A stretch of DNA of 64,000 nt, taken from the NCBI GenBank assembly GCA_948144175.1, contig CANXME010002317.1, positions 2,418,001 to 2,482,000 of the forward strand, written 5' to 3'. This document shows positions 55,871-64,000 of this stretch, piece by piece. This stretch comes from Closterium sp. NIES-65 (Eukaryota > Streptophyta > Zygnematophyceae > Desmidiales > Closteriaceae). Both the position numbers and the translations under genes were made by a program. Positions within the stretch are counted from its first letter, which is position 1. Every line of letters begins with the position of its first letter. A model generated the notes under the pieces. The model was not told the DNA's origin and did not search any database. It saw only the letters and a list, made by a program, of their open reading frames with translations.

Positions 55871-56090
55871 GTCGCTAAAAAAAAGCCGCGCCTCGGGGCG
55901 CGCTTCGGTGGGCCCAAAAAAATCGGTCCTGGAGGGACCTAGCTCTATACCATGTGAAACAATGAGAAGAGGAATGAAATGACTAAGTCAGAAATTGGTA
56001 CAAATAACAAACACTAGGAATCTGTACCCCATATGTGCTACCCCACTACAGCCTACAAACATGTATCAGCTATAATGTTCTGACAAAGGC

Positions 56091-56582
56091 GACGACGTGG
56101 CGACTTCGGAGCGGGTGAAAAAAGGAGAAAATGATGGCGCGAATTTAAAACGTCACGACCGGCCGGCATCAGGGGAAATCGCCGAGGCGAATGGAGGCTC
56201 CGCGAAAAAAGACTCTGCACCGACCGGGAAACTCCAGCCGAACACCCACGAAAGTAAGAATTCGTTAAAACTATCCTATAAAGATGCTCTAACGAAGAAT
56301 ATTGCTTCTCGTGGTTTACAAGCCTTCAAAAAATTCAGGGGAGGTCTAGAGGCCAAGAAAAAGCCTTTCGAAATTATTCAGGTACCTGAGAAGTTGGGCA
56401 AATTACTACGGAGCGTAGAGAAGGGTCGTGCGTTCCGTGGAGTTAATATTCTCTCCCCGCAGCACAGTGTTAAGGCTCCCCGTCGCCCACAGGTGAAGCC
56501 TACACAGCTGCCAAGGCTTAGAGGAGACATCCAGGCTCAGGAAAAGTTATACAAGCCTCGGAAAAATCCTCCTACCCCCTAG
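56091..56582 (+). CDS. Gypsy-B2 frame between gag and protease, ending in UAG
   Basis: Counterpart of 31953-32515 in Gypsy-B1, nearly identical, beginning after the Copia-D target duplication and ending PPTP then TAG (56580-56582). Confidence 0.6.
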   Translation, partial: DDVATSERVKKGENDGANLKRHDRPASGEIAEANGGSAKKDSAPTGKLQPNTHESKNSLKLSYKDALTKNIASRGLQAFKKFRGGLEAKKKPFEIIQVPEKLGKLLRSVEKGRAFRGVNILSPQHSVKAPRRPQVKPTQLPRLRGDIQAQEKLYKPRKNPPTP

Positions 56583-59235
56583 GTGAAGTTGGAAAGCGCT
56601 GAGTCAGGTATAGGAAAAAGGGAAGGTATTAAGTTTGATGTACCCTATGATCCTGTTAACGAGACCCTCTTTGGCTACTCAGCACAGCAGAAACCACTAC
56701 TCCTCAAGGTGTTATGCAATGGGCGACGCCTCCAGGCACTGGTGGACAGCGGTGCATCTCACTCGGTGTGTGACCGCGGAGCATTGGAGAAAATTGGAGA
56801 GAAGGCGGAAGAGACCCAGTTTTCAGCAACCATGGTGGACGGTACGAAGCTTCCTATCCACGGCGAAGCATCACTGCAACTGCATATAGGTGCGTTGAGG
56901 TGGAAGCCGAAGCTACCAGTCACCAACATCAAAGGATTAGATTTTATCTTGGGGCGAGATTTCCTGAAGCAGTTCAACCCCGAGATCGATTGGGTCAACA
57001 GCAAGGTGTGCATCTACAACAACGGGAAACGAGTGGAGCTGCGAAGCTGGACGGATACAGGGGACATACCTGAAACGACACTGGCACGGTTCGAGCAGAC
57101 GGTGAACAAGAGTAACACGGGTTACCTAGCACTGGTTATGGCAGCAGCAGAGGAGGAGAAGCCGAGTTCCGAGCTACCTGCAGCAGTGAAAGAGGTCTTG
57201 GAGCAGTACAAGGATATAATGCCCGACGACCTACCTGCAGGCGTACCTCCAGCACGCACCCACGAGCACGAGATCGTGGAGGAACCAGGTGCGAAACCCG
57301 TCTCACGTGCACCATACCGACTGAGTCCGAGTGAACTGACAGACATGAAAAAACAGATAGAGTATCTACTGGACAGACAACTGATCCGCCCATCCACCTC
57401 TCCCTACGGCGCACCAGTTCTCTTCACTCCAAAACCAGACGGCAGTCTACGGATGTGCATCCACTACCGCGCACTGAACAAACAGACAGTCAAAAACAAA
57501 TATCCCATACCGCGCACAGACGACCTACTCGATCAACTGCGTGGAGCAACAGTATTTTCGAAACTGGACCTACGATCGGGCTACTGGCAGATCAAGATGG
57601 CAGACAACTCCGTCCACAAGACAGCGTTACGTACCAGATACGGCTCCTACGAATACTTGGTGATGCCGTTCGGACTCTGCAACGCACCAGCAACGTTTCA
57701 GGCGGAGATGAATCACATCTTACGACCCCTGCTGGACGAATGCGTGGTGGTGTACCTGGACGACATTCTCATCTACTCCAAGAACATGAAGGAGCACGTG
57801 GAGCATCTGCGGAAGGTGTTCGAGATCCTGCGGAAAAACAAGTTCTACGTGAAGCTGTCAAAGAGCGACTTCGCCCTGAAGAAGGTGCAGTTTCTCGGGC
57901 ACATGGTGAGTGCCGAGGGCGTACACGTGGACCCACGGAAGATCGAAGCCGTCAAGAAGTGGAAAGTACCAGAGAACGTGAAGGAGTTACAGCAGTTCCT
58001 AGGCTTCGCCAACTACTACAACAGGTTCGTGCCGCAGTACGCTAAGATAGCAGCGCCACTAACCGACCTACTGAAAAAGGATACGCCCTACAAATGGGAT
58101 ACCCTTCATCAGCAAGCCATGGAGCAGCTACAGACAGCACTGACTACAGCGCCAGTACTCATCTTGCCGGATCCAGACAAGGACTACGTGGTGGAAGCAG
58201 ACGCTAGTGACCAAGCAGTCGGAGCAGTACTGATGCAGGATCACGGACGCGGTTTACAGCCCATCGCCTACCTCAGTAAGAAGCTACACGGAGCAGAACT
58301 AAACTACCCCATTTACGACAAGGAAGCCTTCGCGATAGTCATAGCCTTCAAGGCGTGGAGGTGTTACCTAGAGGGAGCCAAGACTACAGTCTATACTGAC
58401 CACTGCAGTCTCAAATACCTGAAGTCACAGCCGACACTCTCACGACGACAGGTGCGGTGGGTGGACTTCCTGGAAACTCACTTCCACTACGACATCGTCT
58501 CTAAGCCCGGGCTACACAACAAGGCAGACGCGTTGAGCCGCCCCGGACATGTAGCAGGCATCCAGCTCGATGGGATGAACCCTCTGCTCAAGGGTCTATT
58601 CCAACATGGGTACTCCGTGGACGCAGAGATTGCTACAGCACAGACCAAGAAGCTATTACAGTGGGAGAAAGACTTAGCTGTAAGGAAGGGTTCAGGAAAG
58701 ATTTGGGTACCAAATTACGCCCCGCTACGGCAGATCCTATTGGAGGAGTTTCACGACGTACCTTACGCGGGACATTTCGGGAGCAACAAACGTTAGCAGG
58801 GATAACGAAGTATTACTACTGGCCCGGGATGGCAGCAGACGTGCAACAGTTTGTCACCTCTTGCGACACGTGCCAGCGGATGAAGAGTAGCAAGCAAAAA
58901 AATGCAGGGTTACTTCAGCCTCTACCCGTACCAGAGCAGCCATGGCAGGTCGTTAGCCTCGACTTTATCACAGGACTTCCTTCGACCTCACGGGGGCACG
59001 ATTCCATCCTCGTGGTGATCGATAAGTTCTCCAAAATGGGTCACTTCATACCGACCAACGCCACAGCTACAGCTGAAGCAACTGCTCGACTCTTCTTCGA
59101 CCGCATCATCACCATCCACGGCATCCCCGCTACACTCATCTCAGACAGAGACCCCAAATTTGCGAGTAAGTTCTGGAAGGAGCTCATGGGACTGTTGGGG
59201 ACAAAGCTTGCAATGTCTTCAGCATACCACCCCCA
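56583..59235 (+). pseudogene. Gypsy-B2 pol, frameshifted and truncated
   Basis: Protease ([14 protein letters not shown]), RT (YLDDILIYS) and RNase H are open to 58796. A one-base loss at about 58788-58790 (CAACAAACG against CAACAAGACG in B1) shifts the frame within the integrase zinc-binding region. Integrase then continues in the new frame ([28 protein letters not shown]) to SAYHPQ, where it joins Copia-A sequence. Confidence 0.88.
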
Positions 59236-59899
59236 ACCTAAAGCTCATGGGACTGTTGGGGAACCTAACCAAATTTGCCAGCTACTGAAATCGCTCTACG
59301 GTATCAAACAAGCCCCGCGGCTGTGGCAACAGCACCTACACACTCGCCTCACTCGCATCGGATTCTGCCAACTACCTCACGACCAAGGAATGTATCGACT
59401 CACCAAAAACGCCGACTATATCCTGCTGATCGTCTACGTCGACGACCTACTCTACATTGGCTCCACCGACGACGTCACCACCTGGTTCGAAGGGGAGCTG
59501 CAGAGGGATCTTACACCCACGGTCTCCTCTACCGTCACTCAGTACCTCGGACTCAACATCCGCGAAGAAGAGAACGCAATCTATATCAGCGCTGAAAAGT
59601 ATGCCGACACTATCGCCAAACGCTTCTCGCTCACACCTACCACTATCTCCACGCCATACCGCTACACGGCAGGGAACGACAAAGGAGGTCCCGCTCTACT
59701 CAAAACCGCCGGAATACGCGACTACCAGAGGAAGCTGGGCTGCCTTCTCTTCGCAGCCGTCACCTGCCGCCCAGATCTGTCCTACTCCGCAAGTCAACTT
59801 GCTACCTATCTCAAAAGGCCCGAAACAAAACACCTGGCAGAACTCGGCCGCGTTCTCCACTACTTCGTGAGCACCTCGACGATCGGCCTGACATACTAG
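58797..59899 (+). other. In-frame gypsy-integrase / copia-RT chimera
   Basis: A single open frame runs from the Gypsy-B2 integrase (TLAGITKYY) through the junction at 59235-59268 into the Copia-A RT (PNQICQLLKSLYGIKQAPRLW, YVDDLLY) to a TAG at 59897. At the junction, a 21-bp stretch of gypsy integrase (59181-59201) is repeated at 59242-59262, bordered by AACCTAA on both sides. This looks like a templated insertion during repair. No start codon belongs naturally to this frame, so a protein product is doubtful. Confidence 0.75.
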
Positions 59900-60440
59900 A
59901 AGAGTAAAACTACACCGACGAAACTAATCGGCTACGTCGATGCCGATCACACCGGCGATTCAGACAACAGACGCTCCCGCACTGGCTACATCTACCGCCT
60001 CAAACCTATCGGACCTATCTCCTGGCAATCGAGCAAGCAGGAACTAGTCGCTCTCTCCTCAGCTGAAGCAGAATATATCGCACTCTGCTCAGCCACCAAG
60101 GAAGGACTCTATCTTCGCGAGCTGCTGGAAGAAGCGAAGTTAGCCGAGTTACCCAACTTCACTCTGCTCTGCGACAACCAATCTGCGATTCGCATCGCCA
60201 ACAAGAGCGGATTCGCGAACAGAACGAAGCATATCGCCCTACAATATTTCTTCGTGAAAGACGAGATCGAGAAAGGGAAACTCAAACTATCCTACTGTCC
60301 CACGTCTGAGATGGCAGCTGACTACTTGACCAAGAAGCTCGGAAAACAGAAGTTCGAGTACTGCATGCTGCTGACTGGACAAAGCCACGTCACCATCAGC
60401 GACACTCCAGAAGCGAAGGGGAGTGTTGGGAACAAATAGT
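59263..60440 (+). pseudogene. Copia-A RT (C-terminal part) and RNase H
   Basis: RT from SLYGIKQAPR through YVDDLLYIG, then a TAG at 59897. In the same frame RNase H follows (GYVDADHTGD, SSAEAEYIALC, CDNQSAIRIA, RTKHIALQYFFVKD) to the stop at 60437-60439, just inside the 3' LTR (GSVGNK). The N-terminal RT part is lost. Confidence 0.85.
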
Positions 60441-60496
60441 CTTAAGCGCCTCTGTCGTGTCGAAACTCAAGACGCTCACGAGCAGTCCTCATCGCT
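60424..60496 (+). repeat. 3' LTR of Copia-A, truncated
   Basis: The first 50 bp match the 5' LTR with one or two changes. The next 20 bp match weakly. At 60497 the sequence changes to an unrelated element end. Confidence 0.75.
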
Positions 60497-61270
60497 CAGG
60501 GACAGGGCTGATTTTATCAGGGTAATTACCCTGATTTCAGGGTGATTTCAGACTTTCCACTTTGCGGAGACTGAGATTTCAGAATTATTGAGTTCTCAAC
60601 CCTGTTCAAATCAGAGAAGTAGTTTTCCTATCCCTGATTTTGAGTTTAGTGTAACAGACTAGCCTGTTAGTGGACCCTGACTTAATAGGGTATCGAATCT
60701 GTGGTCCCTGATTTTGACCTTATCGAGAGAAAGGTTCTTGGAAATTTCCTTCCGATATCCCCCTTCGGTTTGATCGCAGTACAGCCAGCGCGTGAGCGAT
60801 GGACAGCAGCATGTCTGACAGGCGAGTAAACTCGATGTTTGTTATTTTCATGAACTGCGAATAAGTTGTTCCACTGTTGTAAGTGCGTGTGCGTAAAGTT
60901 TCCATAACCTATTTTGCGTTTCGCATAGCGATGTTGGCCACATTCAGGTATCGAATCGAAATGTTTGGTTGAGCGAAATCGCTCATCTCTTCCCCCCACT
61001 AAAACGTGTGCATAAATACCATTTCGTAACACTGAAAGGGTGGAAATTAGCGCGCTCAAAGTGTGCGCGAAACACAGAGCGCAAACTTTACGCAGAGGGA
61101 GACTTTCCCTCCTGTAACAAAGGGCGCGTTACTACTCTGATCCTCGATTTTGACCCTGAACAATCAGAGTTATATACTTATCAACCCAGAGCAATCAGAG
61201 TAGCATTATTCTGAAAAATGTGCACTCATAATAGAGGGGAAATTTTTTCCCCGGAATCAGGGAGGCCTAA
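60497..61270. mobile_element. Probable left end of a hAT-type element or of the Harbinger element
   Basis: Begins CAGGGACAGGGCTGATTTTATCAGGG, reminiscent of the hAT-like end at 28254, and is rich in CCCTGATTT motifs. If it is a hAT end, the 8-bp target would be TCATCGCT (60489-60496). The other end is not in the window. No coding signal is seen up to 61270. Confidence 0.4.
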
Positions 61271-62396
61271 TATGAAACAACAGCCCTGCTCGGGGACGAT
61301 TACGGGGAGAACCGCCGTCACAGAGCGAGAGTACGGCGGCGACGTCATACATTGTGGGTTGAAGACCTGCAGCACATGCGGGAGAACGATTTCCAAGACC
61401 TTTTCAGGATAAACCGTGCCATACTAGATCATATCAAAACCGGGATGCAACTCTATCTGGAGCCAATAGTGCACAGGTCAATACTCACAATGGACACCGC
61501 GGTGCTCATCCCTATCAAGTACCTGGCGTCAGGAATCTCCTACGTCGACATGTGGTACCTGTTCGGCGTCTCCAAGACACTTTGCCACGAGGTTGTCGAC
61601 GTGTTCCTCACTGAGTTCCCCTTCAATCTTCAAGGCCGCCTGGGTGCGCTTCCCCATACGCGAAGAGCTTCCCGAGATGGCACGGGAATTCGCTGTCATC
61701 AAAGGTGTACCTGCTGTGGTGGGGGCTATGGACGGGACTCATATCCACATGAAAGGGATGGAAGGGCACAGAGTGGAGTACTGGACAAGGAAGTCGGCCT
61801 ATGCCGTACAACTCCAGCTCACGTATGATGCACGAGGCAGGATATGGGACTACCTGATCGGCTATCCCGGTAGCGCGCACGACATGCGGGTTTTCAAAGA
61901 GTCTGCACTACTTGAGAGGTTACACAACGGGGACATAGCCCCATACCAAATTGTCGGGGACACGGCCTACCCTCTACAAGAGTACTGCCTAACACCCCTG
62001 CATGCCCCTCGAGGAGAGGACCTCATGGACGATTGGGCGCAATGTTTCAACTACTGTCAGAGCGCCACACGCATGGCGGTGGAGAGGTGCATCGGCGCCT
62101 TCAAAGGGAGATGGCGCATCTTCGCCCAGCGCAACGACTGCAGGTTGTGGCGCATTCTCGCTGGGGCCGCGTGTTGTGTGATCCTGCACAACATGTGTGA
62201 AGAGAACCTTCCCCGCAACCATGATCCATGGTGGACGCGGGGAGCTATTGCGACACACAAGTGGAAACCGTGTGTCCCACCAACACAACAGGCACTGAGG
62301 GAGAGGCGGAAATGGCTGGGAGAGGCACTCCAGGACTCTTACTCTAATCGGCGGCGCCGCGCACCCATATCTCCACATCCTCATCAGCCGGAGTGA
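61271..62396 (+). pseudogene. PIF/Harbinger transposase (DDE_Tnp_4), one frameshift
   Basis: The frame is open from 61271 (after TAA at 61268) with no convincing ATG, so a 5' exon may exist. It begins RRRHTLWVEDLQHM. The first frame (to KTLCHEVVDVFLTEFP) joins the second (IFKAAWVRFPIREELPEM) only across a one-base shift at the C-run 61618-61621. Catalytic D, D and E are visible in VGAMDGTHIH, VGDTAYPLQ and ATRMAVERCIGAFKGRW. It ends at TGA 62394-62396. Its end overlaps the converging Myb-like gene by about 50 bp. Confidence 0.85.
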
Positions 62397-63786
62397 CGGT
62401 GTTGACGTCGCCCATATCTTCACGCGGCTGTGCGGCTTCGGGGGGTGGCGCGGACTCCCCGCGTGGCGGTGGAGGGGAGAAATCTGGCGGCGCACGGTGC
62501 ACATCCGGGGGTGCCGATTTAGTCATGCGCTCGCGGGCAAGTCGCAGGTCTTGCGCCATCCATTCTCGGACGAGGCCTTCAACGACTCTCATCGCATCAT
62601 CGTGGCAGTCCTTGATGGTGGCGGACACCAACATCGCCGCTTGCATGGTAGCCGTCTCATGCACCCGGGCGGGCTTAGGTGTGGCAGTGTTCGTCGGCGG
62701 CGGAGCTGTGAAACAAGAGAAGACGGGAAGATAGTAGTTTAGATTGGTACTTTGCACACAATGGTGATGTATCGTGCATGTCAGACAATAGTCTAAACAA
62801 CAGTTTGAAACTAAAACTTGTATGGCAAGCATGCAAACCAAACAACATGGAACCGGGATCATGTCTCACCCGTAAAACATGGCGTTGACGTGCTTGGCTG
62901 GGACGAAGTTGGAACCTCCATGCCGGCCAGCACGTTGACGTTGGTCGCGCCTCCACCGTCCACCGCATGCGGCGCGGCTGCGGCGGTGTCTTGGTTGTGC
63001 AGCTCCATGTACGGATACAATGGTGGTTTCTCCACCGAGCCGTTGCCTGAACCCCCGTCGGCACGCTTGTACTCCCGCCAAAGGAGCGTCAACTTACGCC
63101 ACTGCTTCTGCAGTGCGTTGACTCCCCTGCACCATCCGGGGCTCGACTCCTTGATGTGTGCAAGCAGCCGGGCCCAGTATTGCGTCCCCTGCTTTCCCTT
63201 GAGTGGCTCGAGCTCATCTTTAAAGAACCATTTCGCCGCGGCGAAAATGGTGCTCTCCTTGTCAGACCATAAGCCGCGCTCGACAGGTGCTGCCGCACGT
63301 TTCTTCCGCGGCTCCGGGCGCGCTGCATGTTGCGCAGCCTTGCCTTTGCCCTTGTCAGACCCTTGTTTGCGTGCGGCGCGCCGTTTCGGCGGCGGAGCGA
63401 CAGGCTGTGCTTCCTCCGGGGAGTCCTCCTCGGCATCCTCATCGTCGTCGTCGTCGCTGGGCGACATTCCCTGGTCTTCGGGCTCCTCCTCCTCGTGATC
63501 GGAGTCATCCCCTTCTTCGCGGTCGTCGTCGTCAGCATCGTCATCGTATTGCTCCACGACTGGCCGCTGCGTTGCTGCCGTCTTTGCAGGCTGACGGCGC
63601 ACACGTGACGGGGCCGCTGTGGGCGACTGGGCAGTGGATCCCTGGCCGTCAAGCACGGGCGGCGCGGATAATCCCCTAGGATGGCGACCGCTGGCGATCT
63701 GCTGGTTCATCCAGCGGATGTAAGGAATGTCGTTTAGATCCTTGGGGCAGTCGTTAAGGGCCTGCCCCTTACGCTTACGAGCCATG
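62344..63786 (-). CDS. Harbinger-associated Myb/SANT-like protein, two exons
   Basis: Exon 1 (63786-62870) starts MARKRKGQALND. It has a long acidic run (DDDADDDDREEGDDSDHEEEEPED), a Lys/Arg-rich nuclear-localisation-like stretch and a SANT/trihelix-like region (GLWSDKESTIFAAAKWFF ... WRKLTLLWREYKRADGG). It ends before GTGAGA. Exon 2 (62705-62344) follows TTTCACAG and encodes HDDAMRVVEGLVREWMAQDLRLARER and a Pro-rich tail. PIF/Harbinger elements typically encode such a DNA-binding partner that helps the transposase bind the element ends. No stop or frameshift is seen. Confidence 0.8.
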
Positions 63787-64000
63787 CTGGTGGGTAGAAG
63801 GTGTCTAGATCTAGAACTAGAGGGAGCGGAGGCTGTGAGAGAATCACAGATTGGTACTTTGCAGCTGTTGCACAAACTTGACCTTGTAAGGGATGGGGAT
63901 GAAATTGGAGTTGTGGGGGAGGTGCACTGGAACTGGCGGAAGGCGCAATGTCGGGGGGGTGCGCGTCCCTGTCAATAACTCTGGAAAGGTCGTTTCGACC
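63787..64000. other. Sequence right of the Myb-like gene, window edge
   Basis: Presumed leader of the Myb-like gene and part of the Harbinger element. No inverted repeat partner for the left side is recognised, so the element end lies beyond the window. Confidence 0.4.

Larger units (their letters stand above)
48603..56085 (-). mobile_element. Copia-D: complete minus-strand copia element
   Basis: LTRs 48603-48735 and 55953-56085 (133 bp, ends TGTGAAAC and TCTGACA) differ at one position by eye. Target duplication AAGGC is at 48598-48602 and 56086-56090. The primer site TGGTATAGAGCTAGG abuts the right LTR. Gypsy-B1 provides the empty site (AAAGGCGACGACG). The near-identical LTRs suggest a recent insertion. 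Confidence 0.96.
39307..59235 (+). mobile_element. Gypsy-B2: second chromovirus copy, hit by Copia-C and Copia-D, 3' end lost
   Basis: The 5' LTR is 39307-39689 (383 bp). Element parts are 39690-40516, 47973-48602 and 56091-59235. It inserted into Copia-A after GCAGT (39302-39306). The 3' part of integrase, the chromodomain and the 3' LTR are absent because of the rearrangement at 59235-59268, so no right target duplication exists. Confidence 0.9.
27151..60496 (+). mobile_element. Copia-A: Ty1/copia element broken up by nested insertions
   Basis: The 5' LTR is 27151-27610 (460 bp, ends TGTTGGG and CCCAACA). A primer site TGGTATGAGAG follows at 27611. The 3' LTR begins at 60424 with the same TGTTGGGAACAAATAG and is cut at about 60497. 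Element parts are 27611-28000, 29756-30042, 36355-39306 and about 59263-60423. Removing the TRIM at 28001 and Gypsy-B1 at 30043 together with one copy of each target duplication restores a continuous frame, which proves the nesting. Part of the element between integrase and reverse transcriptase was lost at the 59235-59268 rearrangement. Confidence 0.9.

Overview
The window is nuclear DNA of a eukaryote, most likely a streptophyte green alga; a desmid such as Closterium is my guess, not a demonstrated assignment. The grounds are spliced plant-type genes, Ty1/copia and chromodomain Ty3/gypsy retrotransposons, and plant-type initiator-Met-tRNA primer sites. I see no rRNA, tRNA, CRISPR or prokaryotic features.

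Host part (1-27145). Positions 1-2853 hold the 3' end of a small gene whose penultimate exon is surrounded by two arrays of partial copies of itself. A complete copia element (Copia-1, minus strand, 2955-10102) lies directly downstream. A divergent eL19-like gene (10560-11300, minus) stands head to head with a cytosolic-type aconitase gene (12710-26606, plus). Joining 16 exons of the aconitase gene gives an open frame of 905 residues with all three iron-sulphur cysteines. The striking feature is that nearly every internal exon carries tandem partial copies. Copies upstream of the intact exon hold the splice acceptor and exon start. Copies downstream hold the exon end and splice donor. At about ten junctions between such copies, and only in these host genes, there is a small palindrome of the form TTTTGAG-N4-CTCAAAA whose four-base core varies (AATT, ACGT, TCGA, GCGC) but is itself palindromic.

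Transposon part (27146-64000). This is a set of nested insertions, most of them proven by target-site duplications. Copia-A (plus, from 27151, 3' LTR from 60424) was hit by a TRIM (28001-29750), itself hit by a hAT-like element (28254-29620). Copia-A was also hit by a chromovirus, Gypsy-B1 (30043-36349), which carries a TRIM solo LTR, and by a second chromovirus, Gypsy-B2 (from 39307). Gypsy-B2 was hit by Copia-C (40517-47967, minus, carrying a 255-bp solo LTR) and Copia-D (48603-56085, minus). A rearrangement at 59235-59268 fuses the Gypsy-B2 integrase in frame to the Copia-A reverse transcriptase. The 3' LTR of Copia-A is cut at 60497 by what looks like another hAT-type end. A two-gene PIF/Harbinger cassette follows (transposase plus, Myb/SANT-like partner minus) and runs to the window edge.

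The transposon genes carry a few nonsense codons or frameshifts each, so most copies look recently active but now broken. In both aligned pairs that show a CAG-to-TAG change the cause is a C-to-T transition. One aligned stop in Copia-C arose differently.
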